Assembly (NCBI RefSeq): GCF_016613475.2
Contig: NZ_CP071517.1
Coordinates: 1,736,001-1,800,000, forward strand
Direction: 5' to 3'
Length of the DNA: 64,000 bases
DNA from: Lysobacter arenosi
GTDB taxonomy: Bacteria; Pseudomonadota; Gammaproteobacteria; Xanthomonadales; Xanthomonadaceae
The translations under genes and the position numbers were made by a program. Positions 34,082 to 42,432 of the stretch are shown here, in pieces. The first letter of the stretch is position 1, and the number at the start of each line of letters is the position of its first letter. Below the pieces are notes generated by a model, which did not search any database, was not told where the DNA came from, and was given only the letters and a program-made list of their open reading frames with translations.

Positions 34082-34399
34082 CGCAGGTCTCCACCCTGGC
34101 GAGTGACCGCCTTCGCGGGAATGACGGCTTTCGAACGAAGACCGTGCAATGAACTGCCGGAGCGTCGTCCGCCGGGTCGGGGATTGCGTAGCAGTGGGCC
34201 ATGGATGGCCCACGCCCCGCCTTCGGACAGGATGTCCGAACGAAGGGGCGGAGCAATCCCCGGCCCGGCGGACGACGCCGCCACCGCAGCAGGAACCCCA
34301 CAGCGCAAAAAATTCCGGAAGCGAGTGTCGATCCCGCCCGTTCCCGTTCGTCATCCAGACAAGAGCCCCACTCCGGCGGCTCCAAGGCAGGAGACGACG
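34082..34399. other. Gene-free 318-base stretch holding a palindromic element
   Basis: No credible gene lies between the LysR gene and the first YCII gene. The first 50 bases carry a degraded REP-like fragment (CGCGGGAATGACGGC). The central 117 bases are the cloverleaf element listed separately. The last 120 bases contain a short A-rich patch (GCGCAAAAAATTCC at about 34304) that could be part of the promoter of the YCII/ECF cluster, and end with the AGGAG ribosome binding site. Confidence 0.7.
34162..34278. repeat. 117-bp cloverleaf-like palindromic element (possible MITE)
   Basis: The outer arms at 34162-34187 and 34253-34278 are 26 bases each and complementary at 25 of 26 positions. Between them sit two more hairpins: 34194-34213 (GTGGGCCAT-GG-ATGGCCCAC, a perfect 9-bp stem) and 34222-34240 (TTCGGACA-GGA-TGTCCGAA, a perfect 8-bp stem), the second extended by a GCCCC/GGGGC pair. 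The whole would fold into a three-way junction as DNA or RNA. It looks like a mobile non-coding repeat or a composite REP, but no target duplication is clear. Confidence 0.85.
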
Positions 34400-34831
34400 A
34401 TGCGCTTCATGGTGATAGTCCGCGCCACCGCGGAATCGGAAACCGGCGTAATGCCGAGCGAAGAACTGCTCACGCAGATGGGCAACTACAACGAAGAACT
34501 GGTCAAGGCCGGCATCATGGTCGGCGGCGAAGGCCTGCACCCGAGCAGCAAGGGCGCACGAGTGCGCTTCAGCGGCAAGCAGCGCAACGTCGTCGACGGC
34601 CCGTTCGCCGAGACCAAGGAACTCATCGCCGGCTACTGGCTGTTCGAGACCGGCTCACTGGCCGAAGCGATCGAATGGGTCAAGCGCGCACCCAACCTGT
34701 TCGAAGGCGAAGACAACGGCGAAGTCGAGATCCGCCAGGTCTACGAGACCGAGGACTTCGGCCCCGAACTCACCCCCGAACTGCGCGCCCAGGAAGACCG
34801 CCTGCGCGACCAGCTCGGCGAACGCCGCTGA
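34400..34831 (+). CDS. YCII-family protein with DGPF motif (1)
   Basis: 143 residues. The YCII/DGPF signature is intact: RFMVIVRATAESE opens the ferredoxin-like fold and D66-G-P-F69 stands in NVVDGPFAETKELIAGYWLFE. ATG 34400 has AGGAG upstream. DGPF proteins are the standard genomic partners of ECF42 sigma factors, and one such factor is encoded 2 kb downstream. Their biochemical role is not established. Confidence 0.92.
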   Translation: MRFMVIVRATAESETGVMPSEELLTQMGNYNEELVKAGIMVGGEGLHPSSKGARVRFSGKQRNVVDGPFAETKELIAGYWLFETGSLAEAIEWVKRAPNLFEGEDNGEVEIRQVYETEDFGPELTPELRAQEDRLRDQLGERR

Positions 34832-34862
34832 ACCCCGACCTCATCCGCCAACAGGACGTCCC

Positions 34863-35276
34863 ATGAAGATCAACGCCTACCTCACCTTCAACGGCAACTG
34901 CGAAGCCGCGATGCGCTTCTACGCGCAGGCACTCGGCGGCACCCTCGACCCCATCACCACGTTCGGCGACAGCCCGGCCTGCGATCACGTACCGGCCGAC
35001 CACCGAAACAAGATCATGCACGCGCGCCTGCACGTCGGCGACCAGGTGCTGATGGCATCGGACGGCATGCCGACCGACACCTACGACGGCGTCAAGGGTT
35101 GCGCGATCGCGCTCAACGTCGATTCCGTCGCCGAAGCCGAGCGCGCGTTCAAGGCACTGTCCGAGAACGGGACCGTATGCATGCCGCTCGACAAGACCTT
35201 CTGGGCAGTCAGCTTCGGCATGCTGATCGACCAGTTCGGTGTGTCGTGGATGGTCAACTGCGAACGCGAGGCCTGA
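34863..35276 (+). CDS. VOC-family protein, PhnB-like
   Basis: 137 residues. MKINAYLTFNGNCEAAMRFYAQALGGTLDPI is the PhnB-type opening, and KIMHARLHVGDQVLMASD gives the second strand set. The end, FGMLIDQFGVSWMVNCE, closes the second module. It is in the YCII/ECF42 cluster, 31 bases after the first YCII gene and 5 bases before the next VOC gene. Metal or substrate is not predictable. Confidence 0.9.
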   Translation: MKINAYLTFNGNCEAAMRFYAQALGGTLDPITTFGDSPACDHVPADHRNKIMHARLHVGDQVLMASDGMPTDTYDGVKGCAIALNVDSVAEAERAFKALSENGTVCMPLDKTFWAVSFGMLIDQFGVSWMVNCEREA

Positions 35277-35281
35277 TCGCC

Positions 35282-35689
35282 ATGGCCAGCCAGATCTTCC
35301 TCAACCTCCCGGTCAAGGACCTCGACCGCTCGGTCGACTTCTTCGAAAAGCTCGGTTACTCGTTCAACCCGGACTTCACCAACGAAATGGGCGCCTGCAT
35401 GGTCGTCTCCGACGACATCCACGTCATGCTGCTGACCGAAGCGTTCTTCCAGACCTTCACCCGCAAACCCGTGCACGATGCAACCAAGGCCACCGAGGCC
35501 ATCGTTTGCCTGACCCTGGACAGCAGCAACGACGTCGATGCGATCGTCGCCAAGGCCGTGGCCGCCGGCGCCAAAACCCACTTCGATGCCAGCGACCAGG
35601 GCTTTATGTATGGCCATGGCTTCGAGGACCTGGACGGACACCTATGGGAGTACGTCCACATGAAACCCGATGCGGTACCCAACCGCTGA
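35282..35689 (+). CDS. VOC-family protein, lactoylglutathione-lyase-like
   Basis: 135 residues. QIFLNLPVKDLDRSVDFFEKLGYSFNPDFTNEMGACMVVSDDIHVMLL shows the first glyoxalase module, and AIVCLTLDSSNDVDAIVAKAVAAGAK with GFMYGHGFEDLDGHLWEYVHM the second, the latter with conserved H/E metal-ligand positions. It follows the PhnB-like gene by 5 bases and precedes the second YCII gene by 38. Confidence 0.9.
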   Translation: MASQIFLNLPVKDLDRSVDFFEKLGYSFNPDFTNEMGACMVVSDDIHVMLLTEAFFQTFTRKPVHDATKATEAIVCLTLDSSNDVDAIVAKAVAAGAKTHFDASDQGFMYGHGFEDLDGHLWEYVHMKPDAVPNR

Positions 35690-35727
35690 CCTGCCATGAC
35701 CGCACAGTCCACCACGGAGATGCCACC

Positions 35728-36156
35728 ATGCGCTTCATGATGCTGATGATCCCCAAGGGCTATGAATCCGCCGCGCCCGGCACGTTGCCCGAAGCCGACG
35801 CCGTCGCGACGATGATGAAATACAACGAGTCCCTGCACAAAGCCGGCGTGCTGCTGGCACTGGACGGACTGCACCCGCCGTCGATGGGTGCGCGCGTGAG
35901 TTTCACCGATGGCAAGCCGCAGGTTACCGACGGCCCCTTCAGCGAAGCCAGGGAAGTGCTCGGCGGCTACTGGATGATCCAGGTGAAGTCGCGCGAGGAA
36001 GCCATCGCCTGGGCCTCGCGTTGCCCGGCCGCGAACAACGAAGTCATCGAGATCCGGCAAGTGATGGAACTGGCCGACTTCCCGGCCGACGTATGCAACG
36101 CCGCCGCCGGTCTGCAGGACATGCAGCAGCAAGCCGGCTCGACACCCAAACACTGA
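35728..36156 (+). CDS. YCII-family protein with DGPF motif (2)
   Basis: 142 residues. RFMMLMIPKGYESAAPG and D68-G-P-F71 in QVTDGPFSEAREVLGGYWMIQVKS mark it as a paralogue of the first YCII gene of this cluster, with closely similar layout (about 143 residues, motif at the same place). A duplication followed by divergence is likely. The C-terminus is Gln/Met-rich (LQDMQQQAG). Confidence 0.92.
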   Translation: MRFMMLMIPKGYESAAPGTLPEADAVATMMKYNESLHKAGVLLALDGLHPPSMGARVSFTDGKPQVTDGPFSEAREVLGGYWMIQVKSREEAIAWASRCPAANNEVIEIRQVMELADFPADVCNAAAGLQDMQQQAGSTPKH

Positions 36157-36184
36157 TCTATAAACCCAAGGAACGGAGTCACGA

Positions 36185-36745
36185 ATGCTCAAGTTCATCG
36201 CCGTCGCCGTCGTCGTACTGATCGCGGCCGTCCTCATCTTCGCCGCCACCCGGCCGGACACGTTCCGCGTCGAACGCCACATCCACATCCAGGCATCGCC
36301 GGAACAGGTGTTCGCGCAGATCAACGACTTCAACCGCTGGCGGTCCTGGTCGCCGTACGAGAAGCTCGACCCGCAGATGCAGCGCGAGATTGGCGGTGCC
36401 GCACAGGGCACCGGCGCCACCTACCGTTGGGACGGCAACAACAAGGCCGGAGCCGGACGGATGGAGATCGTGCAATCGGTGCCCTCCTCGCGGATCGAGG
36501 TCCAGCTCGACTTCACCCGGCCAATGCAGGCGCGCAGCGCCGCGCAGTTCACCATCGTGCCGCAGGGCAATGGCAGCGACGTGACCTGGGCGATGAATGG
36601 CGACATGCCGTATGTCTCCAAGGTGTTCAGCGTGTTCGTGAACATGGATCGCATGATCGGCAAGGCCTTCGAGGAAGGGCTCGGCAACCTCAAGCGCCTG
36701 AGCGAGCACGACGGTGCCGCGACACCCCGCCTGGAAGGCGCGTGA
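36185..36745 (+). CDS. SRPBCC-family protein with N-terminal membrane helix
   Basis: 186 residues. Residues 1-22 are a membrane helix (FIAVAVVVLIAAVLIFAAT). The rest is the START/SRPBCC fold: ERHIHIQASPEQVFAQINDFNRWRSWSPYEKLDPQMQ and MNGDMPYVSKVFSVFVNMDRMIGKAFEEGLGNLKRLSE, typical of polyketide-cyclase-like lipid or hydrophobe binders. It lies between the second YCII gene and the ECF42 sigma gene and so belongs to that module. Confidence 0.88.
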   Translation: MLKFIAVAVVVLIAAVLIFAATRPDTFRVERHIHIQASPEQVFAQINDFNRWRSWSPYEKLDPQMQREIGGAAQGTGATYRWDGNNKAGAGRMEIVQSVPSSRIEVQLDFTRPMQARSAAQFTIVPQGNGSDVTWAMNGDMPYVSKVFSVFVNMDRMIGKAFEEGLGNLKRLSEHDGAATPRLEGA

Positions 36746-36797
36746 TGCCACTTCGAGCACTTGCAACGGTACAACGTCGGTGGTGTGATCGGTCGCC

Positions 36798-38078
36798 ATG
36801 ACGGCGACCGACATCCACCGCAGCATCGATGCCGTATGGCGCATCGAATCGGCCAAGCTGATCGCGACGCTCGCGCGCATGGTGCGCGACGTCGGCCTGG
36901 CCGAGGAGCTGGCGCAGGACGCGCTGGTCGCGGCACTGGAGCGCTGGCCGGAGACCGGCGTTCCCGACCAGCCCGGCGCCTGGCTCATGGCCACGGCCAA
37001 GCATCGTGCGATCGACCGCCTGCGCCGCAGCAAACTGCTGCAGCGCAAGCACGAGGAACTCGCGCGCGAACTTGAGGCCGAACAGGAAAGCGCCGATGAC
37101 GCGCACCTGGACAAGCTCGACGACCCGATCGGCGATGACCTGCTGCGACTGGTGTTCACCGCGTGCCATCCGGTGCTGTCCACGCCCGCGCAGGTGGCAT
37201 TGACCCTGCGCCTGCTCGGCGGCCTGAGCACCGACGAGATCGCGCGTGCGTTCCTGGTGCCGGAGCCGACGATCGCCCAGCGCATCGTCCGCGCCAAGCG
37301 CACGCTGGCCGACAAGCAAGTGCCCTACGAAGTCCCGCGTGGCGAGGAACTGGCGCAGCGCCTGTCGTCGGTGCTGGCGGTGATCTACCTGATCTTCAAC
37401 GAAGGCTATGCCGCCACTGCCGGCGACGACTGGATGCGCCCCGGTTTGTGCGAGGACGCGCTGCGCCTGGGCCGAATCCTCGCCGGGCTGGTGCCGAACG
37501 AGCCGGAAGTGCACGGCCTGGTCGCGCTGATGGAAATCCAGGCCTCACGCTCGGCCGCGCGCGTGAACGGAAACGGTGAGCCGGTGCTGCTGCTCGAACA
37601 GAACCGCGCCCGCTGGGACCAGCTGCTGATCCACCGCGGGCTGGCAGCGCTGGAGCGAGCGGAGAAGCTCGGCTCGGTGCGCAATCCCACACGTGGCCCG
37701 TACACGCTGCAAGCGGCGATCGCGGCCTGCCATGCGCGCGCGTTGACCGCCGAGGAGACCGACTGGGCCAGCATCGTCGGCCTCTACGGCGCGCTGGCGC
37801 AGCAGGTGCCCTCGCCGGTGGTCGAGCTCAACCGCGCGGTGGCGCTGTCGATGCTGTTCGGACCTGCCGCCGGCCTGGCCGTGGTCGACGGGCTGACCGG
37901 CGACCCGCTGCTGAAGGATTACCACCTGCTGCCGAGCGTGCGCGGCGATCTGCTGCGCAAGCTTGGTCGCTTCGGCGAGGCGCGCGAGGAGTTCGAGCGC
38001 GCCGCGGGCATGACCCGCAACGCGCGCGAACAGGCGCTGCTTCGGCAGCGCGCGGCCGAGTGCCTGGCCGAAGGTTGA
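36798..38078 (+). CDS. ECF42-type RNA polymerase sigma factor with long C-terminal extension
   Basis: 426 residues, twice the size of a normal ECF factor. Region 2 is at about 15-80 (KLIATLARMVRDVGLAEELAQDALVAALERWPETGVPDQPGAWLMATAKHRAIDRLRR) and region 4 at about 130-170 (LTLRLLGGLSTDEIARAFLVPEPTIAQRIVRAKRTL). From about 185 on, the DUF6596 and TPR-like extension characteristic of ECF42 follows (SVLAVIYLIFNEGYAA, then helical repeats to the end). ECF42 factors are reported to be controlled by this extension rather than by an anti-sigma factor; consistently, none is encoded nearby. The targets are probably the upstream YCII/VOC genes. Confidence 0.93.
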   Translation: MTATDIHRSIDAVWRIESAKLIATLARMVRDVGLAEELAQDALVAALERWPETGVPDQPGAWLMATAKHRAIDRLRRSKLLQRKHEELARELEAEQESADDAHLDKLDDPIGDDLLRLVFTACHPVLSTPAQVALTLRLLGGLSTDEIARAFLVPEPTIAQRIVRAKRTLADKQVPYEVPRGEELAQRLSSVLAVIYLIFNEGYAATAGDDWMRPGLCEDALRLGRILAGLVPNEPEVHGLVALMEIQASRSAARVNGNGEPVLLLEQNRARWDQLLIHRGLAALERAEKLGSVRNPTRGPYTLQAAIAACHARALTAEETDWASIVGLYGALAQQVPSPVVELNRAVALSMLFGPAAGLAVVDGLTGDPLLKDYHLLPSVRGDLLRKLGRFGEAREEFERAAGMTRNAREQALLRQRAAECLAEG

Positions 38079-38081
38079 GCT

Positions 38082-38444
38082 TCAGAGCGAAACGATAGGC
38101 TTGAAGCCGCCCCAGAACATGCGCTTGCCGTCGAACGGCGCGTTCTTGGGATTCATCATGTCGGCCAGGCGCGGGTCGTTCATCACCTGCTTGTTGATCT
38201 TGTCGCGTTGTGCGCGCGACTTGTAGGTGATCCACGAGAACACCACGACCTCGTTGGCCTTGAGCTTCACCGCCTGCGGGAACGAGGTGAGCTTGCCGGG
38301 CTGGACGTCGTCGGCGACGCACTCGTTGACCTCCAGCGCACCGTATTCGCGCCAGATCTTCCCGGCCTTGCGCGCCATCGCGCGGTAAGCCGCCAGGTTC
38401 TTCTTCGGCAGCGGCAACACATATCCATCGACGTAGAAAGCCAT
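38082..38444 (-). CDS. DUF1428 family protein
   Basis: 120 residues. AFYVDGYVLPLPKKNLAAYRAMARKAGKIWREYGALEVNEC and VVFSWITYKSRAQRDKINKQVMNDPRL are the family's clear hallmarks. ATG 38444 has GAAGGAGC upstream. It is convergent with the ECF42 gene with only 3 bases between stops. DUF1428 genes often occur in the same clusters as ECF42 and DGPF proteins, so it probably belongs to the module functionally. Confidence 0.92.
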   Translation of the reverse strand: MAFYVDGYVLPLPKKNLAAYRAMARKAGKIWREYGALEVNECVADDVQPGKLTSFPQAVKLKANEVVVFSWITYKSRAQRDKINKQVMNDPRLADMMNPKNAPFDGKRMFWGGFKPIVSL

Positions 38445-38529
38445 CGTTTGCTCCTTCTTCATGGGGCGACCGTGAAGTCGCATGATCCGGCACCGGCTGT
38501 TAGCGGGCCGGCAAGAAACGATCAGCAGG

Positions 38530-39153
38530 TCACGGCGCCTGCGCCTTGTCCGCCTGTGCCTGCGCTTCCTGCACCGCTTCAACTTGAATCCGCAGCGTCA
38601 CGTTCATGTCGAAGCCATAGTCCTTGCCGGCGTCGATGCCGAACTCGTCGCGGCGGAACGTGCCCAGCGCATCGGCGCCGCACAGTTCGCGCTTGTGCAG
38701 CGGATGCGGGATGCACTTGAAGCGGTCGATGGTCAGGTCCAGCGGCCGCGTCACGCCGCGCAGGGTCAGTTCGCCCTTGACGCGCGTGGGTGCGCCGTCG
38801 CGAAAATCGGCCAGGCGCCCTTTGTAGACCGCCTTCGGAAATTTGACCGCATCGAGCAGGTCGGCTTCACGCGCCTTGTCGTTCATCACGTCCAGGCCGT
38901 AATCGACGCTGGCGGTATCGATCGTGACTTCCACCGTGCCGGTGCCCGCGCTCTTGTCGAGCGAGATCTCGCCCTGGCTGGAGTTGAACTTGCCACGCCA
39001 CACCGACACGCCCATGTGGTCGGCTTCGAAGCTCGGGAAGGTGTGGGCCGGGTCGATCTCGTAGCGGACGGGCTTGGCGCTGGCGACCGCGGCCAGCGCA
39101 AGCAGGGTCGCGGCCAGGGCGAGGCGGGCGAAAACAGGATGCTGGAATGACAT
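38530..39153 (-). CDS. YceI-family periplasmic protein
   Basis: 207 residues. A signal peptide (LALAATLLALAAVASA) precedes the lipocalin-like YceI barrel: RYEIDPAHTFPSFEADHMGVSVWRGKFN, then GTVEVTIDTASVDYGLDVMND and GELTLRGVTRPLDLTIDR. The family binds polyisoprenoid or other hydrophobic molecules in the periplasm. The last 15 residues are an Ala/Gln-rich tail. The DUF1428 gene follows on the same strand after 85 bases. Confidence 0.92.
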   Translation of the reverse strand: MSFQHPVFARLALAATLLALAAVASAKPVRYEIDPAHTFPSFEADHMGVSVWRGKFNSSQGEISLDKSAGTGTVEVTIDTASVDYGLDVMNDKAREADLLDAVKFPKAVYKGRLADFRDGAPTRVKGELTLRGVTRPLDLTIDRFKCIPHPLHKRELCGADALGTFRRDEFGIDAGKDYGFDMNVTLRIQVEAVQEAQAQADKAQAP

Positions 39154-39274
39154 GACAGGGTTCCGGGGTTGGATGGGATGCCGGCGGTCTGCGGACTATC
39201 CGCAATGGCGGCCTTCACTGTCATGACGAACGGGCCCGGGCCAAATCGACATCGCCGCAGCGGGCCGCGGATTG

Positions 39275-39616
39275 CTATTTGCGGCGCTTGGACGGGGTCT
39301 TGCGCAGGGCGGCTGCGTAGGCGAGTTCCGCCCAGGGTTTCATCGCCTGCGCCGATTCCATGGCCGATTCCGGGACGGACCAGTAGCTCATCCGGATCGG
39401 CAGCTGCTGCCCGCGGTAGACGTAGGGCTCGCTGCCCGCGGCTTCGAAATGCAGGCGGGTCTCGTTGTCGGCCTTCAGGTACAGGGCTTCCTCGATGACC
39501 ACGCCGATCAGCGCGCCGTCGAGATACACGCCATGGCCGCCGAACATGGCACGCGTCGTCACCCGGCCCATGCCGTCGAGCAGGTCGTGGAGATGGGCGA
39601 TGAGGGCATTGCTCAT
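39275..39616 (-). CDS. TfoX/Sxy N-terminal-domain protein
   Basis: 113 residues. LIAHLHDLLDGMGRVTTRAMFGGHGVYLDGALIGVVIEEALYLKADNETRLHFEA is the TfoX N-terminal domain; the C-terminal HhH-like TfoX domain is missing, as in many stand-alone relatives. In Haemophilus, TfoX/Sxy switches on competence genes; in short relatives this role is not proven. It is divergent from the EamA transporter. ATG 39616 lacks a strong ribosome binding site. Confidence 0.88.
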   Translation of the reverse strand: MSNALIAHLHDLLDGMGRVTTRAMFGGHGVYLDGALIGVVIEEALYLKADNETRLHFEAAGSEPYVYRGQQLPIRMSYWSVPESAMESAQAMKPWAELAYAAALRKTPSKRRK

Positions 39617-39764
39617 GGACGTGCGATCGCGGTGGCTCCGGCCGCTCCCAGTCTGCACCCACCGTGGCGCCTCGTCTCGCCCTGTTTCGCCCGTCGCCGC
39701 CAACTGGCAACTGCGGCGACAATAGGCCCCCTCGCCGCCACCGACCCACAGCGACCACAGCCGC

Positions 39765-40706
39765 ATGAACCCGACCAGCAAGGCGCAACTGCAAATCCAT
39801 TTCTGCGTGCTGCTGTGGGGCTTCACCGCGATCCTCGGCAAGCTGATCACGTTGCCGGCGCTGCCGCTGGTGTGGTGGCGGATGCTGATCGTGGTCGCCG
39901 CGCTGGCACTGCTGCCGCGGGTGTGGCGCGGGCTACGGGCGATGTCGCCGCGGCTGATGCTGGCCTATGCCGGCATCGGCGCGCTGGTGGCCCTGCACTG
40001 GCTGACCTTCTACGGCGCGATCAAGCTCTCCAACGCTTCGGTCGGCGCCACTTGCATGGCGCTGGGCACGGTGTTCGTGGCGATGATCGAGCCGTGGCTG
40101 ACGCGCACGCGATTCTCCAAGCGCGAGCTGGCGCTGGGCCTGATGGTGCTGCCGGGCGTGGTGCTGGTGGTCGGCGGCGTGCCGGCGGGAATGCGCGTGG
40201 GCATTGCCGTGGGCGCGATCTCGGCGCTGCTGGTGGCGCTGTTCGGCTCGCTCAACAAGCGCCTGGTCGAACACGGCGATCCGCTCACCGTGACCGCATT
40301 GGAACTGGGCGCGGGCACGCTCACGCTGACCCTGCTGGCGCCGTTGATGCCGCTGCTGTTCCCGGCCTTCGCCGGGCCGCTGCTGGTGGTGCCCAGCGGC
40401 CACGACATCGCCCTGCTGCTGGGCCTGGCGCTGGCCTGCACACTGTTGCCGTTCACGCTGTCGCTGGTGGCGTTGCGCCACATGAGCGCATTCGCGCAGC
40501 AGCTGGCGGTGAACCTGGAGCCGGTCTACGCGATCGTGCTGGCGGCGCTGCTGCTGGGTGAACAGCGGGAACTGACCACGACCTTTTACGTCGGCGTGGT
40601 CATCATCCTGGCTGCGGTGTTCGTACACCCGCTGCTGGGCAAGCCCAGGCGCCTGCAGCATCCGGAAGTCCTCGGGACCGCCGAGGCCAAGGGCGCGGCC
40701 GACTGA
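39765..40706 (+). CDS. EamA/DMT-family transporter
   Basis: 313 residues with ten hydrophobic helices in two EamA halves (LQIHFCVLLWGFTAILGKLI, then VGIAVGAISALLVALFGSLNKRLVEHGD; ending LAVNLEPVYAIVLAALLLGEQREL). The pattern matches a DMT exporter close to YddG-like families. The C-terminal tail (PRRLQHPEVLGTAEAKGAAD) is cytoplasmic. The substrate is unknown. Confidence 0.92.
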   Translation: MNPTSKAQLQIHFCVLLWGFTAILGKLITLPALPLVWWRMLIVVAALALLPRVWRGLRAMSPRLMLAYAGIGALVALHWLTFYGAIKLSNASVGATCMALGTVFVAMIEPWLTRTRFSKRELALGLMVLPGVVLVVGGVPAGMRVGIAVGAISALLVALFGSLNKRLVEHGDPLTVTALELGAGTLTLTLLAPLMPLLFPAFAGPLLVVPSGHDIALLLGLALACTLLPFTLSLVALRHMSAFAQQLAVNLEPVYAIVLAALLLGEQRELTTTFYVGVVIILAAVFVHPLLGKPRRLQHPEVLGTAEAKGAAD

Positions 40707-40783
40707 GCGGCCGGTTGGCGCGGCTTCCGCCGCGACAGGCGTTTTGTGGCAGGCTTACCGCCATCACCCCTTGCAGGTTGCGC

Positions 40784-42427
40784 ATGTACCTCGAGCACTA
40801 CGGCCTGACCGAGCCGCCGTTCTCGATCACGCCGGACCCGCGTTTCGTGTTCCTCAGCGAGCGCCACCGCGATGCGCTCGCGCACCTGTTGTTCGGCATC
40901 GGCCAGGGCGGCGGCGGCGGTTTCGTCCAGCTCACCGGCGAAGTCGGCACCGGCAAGACCACGTTGTGCCGCCTGCTGCTGGAACAGATTCCCGAGACCA
41001 CGCGCGTGGCGCTGGTGCTCAACCCGCGCGTGACCCCGGTCGAGCTGCTGGAGACGATCTGCGAGGAGCTGCACCTCGACCTCGACGGGATCCACGCGCA
41101 AGGTGCCGGCGGCAGCATCAAGGCGCTCGTCGACGCCCTCAACGCCTACCTGCTCGAAGCCTACGCGCAGGGCCTGCGCGTGGTGCTGATCATCGACGAG
41201 GCGCAGAACCTGTCGGTCGATGCACTCGAACAGGTGCGCCTGCTGACCAACCTGGAAACACCGACGCAGAAGCTGTTGCAGATCGTGCTGCTGGCCCAGC
41301 CCGAACTGCGCACGATCCTCGCCCGCGACGAACTGCGCCAGCTCGCCCAGCGCATCACCGCGCGCTACCACCTCACCCCGCTCGACGCCGCCGAAACCGG
41401 CGAATACCTGCGCCACCGTTTTCGCGTCGCCGGTGGCCAGCATTTCCCGTTCAATGCCGCCGCGGTCCGGCGCATCCATGCCCATTCCGGCGGTGTGCCA
41501 CGGCTGATCAACAACATCGCCGAACGCAGCCTGCTGGCCGGCTATGCCCACGATGCCAGCGTCATCGATGCGCGCTGGGTCGATCGCGCCGCGGCCGAAG
41601 TGCTGCCCGCACGCTCGCGGAAATGGTGGCCGCCCCGGGCAATCGTGACCGTGCCGCTTGCCGTCGCCGCGATCGCCCTGCTCGCCCTCGCGCTGACGCT
41701 GTGGTGGCCGCGCGCACCGGCACTGTCACCCGCTACCGCGTCGACACCGGTCGCGTCCGTGGTCGCGAAGCCGGCCGCGCGTACCGTGCAGCCCGCACTG
41801 GACGCGACCGCTGTCTCCGCGCGCCTGGACGCTTCCGCGATCCCGGCAACCGCCGCCTGGAGCAAGTTGCTGGCGCGCTGGCAGTTGCCGTCGGGCGCGA
41901 ATGAAGCCGCCGTGGCCGCAACCTGCCCGCCGGTGCTGGCCGCCGGCGTGTACTGCCTGCGCGGGCACACCACCCTCGATGCGCTGATCGCGCAGGATCG
42001 TCCGGCACTGCTGCGCCTGCGCCACGATGGCAACGAGACCTGGGCGCTGCTGGAAGGCGCGGACGCGCGACAGGCGCGCCTGCGACTGGGCGACGACAGC
42101 GTCGCCGTCGACCGGATCGCCCTGCAGCAGCTCTGGGACGGCGAGCATGCCGCGCTGTGGCGCGCCCCGGCGTTCCTTGCGGACACGCCACGCCTTGGCA
42201 GCCAGGGCGCCGCCACCGACTGGGTGCGCACGCGGCTGCAGCCGCGCTACCTGCCGGCGCAACCCGGTGCGGTCGTCTTCGACGCTGCGATGCAGCAGGC
42301 GGTGCGCCAGTTCCAGCGCGATCGCGGCCTCGACAGCGATGGACTGGTTGGCCCGGCGACCCTGCTGGCACTGGCCGCGAACGACGGCGACGGCCCGCAC
42401 CTGACCACGCCCGAAGGCGGGAACTAG
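40784..42427 (+). CDS. gspA: GspA/ExeA-like AAA ATPase with C39-like and peptidoglycan-binding regions
   Basis: 547 residues. P-loop at about 52-59 (TGEVGTGKTT) and Walker B (RVVLIIDEAQNL) sit in an AAA_22 domain. A single membrane helix (VTVPLAVAAIALLALALTLWW) follows, then a C39-peptidase-like fold and a C-terminal peptidoglycan-binding domain (QAVRQFQRDRGLDSDGLVGPATLLAL). In Aeromonas, ExeA with ExeB opens peptidoglycan so that the type II secretin can assemble. Here only GspB follows; no other type II genes are in the window. Confidence 0.9.
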   Translation: MYLEHYGLTEPPFSITPDPRFVFLSERHRDALAHLLFGIGQGGGGGFVQLTGEVGTGKTTLCRLLLEQIPETTRVALVLNPRVTPVELLETICEELHLDLDGIHAQGAGGSIKALVDALNAYLLEAYAQGLRVVLIIDEAQNLSVDALEQVRLLTNLETPTQKLLQIVLLAQPELRTILARDELRQLAQRITARYHLTPLDAAETGEYLRHRFRVAGGQHFPFNAAAVRRIHAHSGGVPRLINNIAERSLLAGYAHDASVIDARWVDRAAAEVLPARSRKWWPPRAIVTVPLAVAAIALLALALTLWWPRAPALSPATASTPVASVVAKPAARTVQPALDATAVSARLDASAIPATAAWSKLLARWQLPSGANEAAVAATCPPVLAAGVYCLRGHTTLDALIAQDRPALLRLRHDGNETWALLEGADARQARLRLGDDSVAVDRIALQQLWDGEHAALWRAPAFLADTPRLGSQGAATDWVRTRLQPRYLPAQPGAVVFDAAMQQAVRQFQRDRGLDSDGLVGPATLLALAANDGDGPHLTTPEGGN

Positions 42428-42432
42428 ATCCG

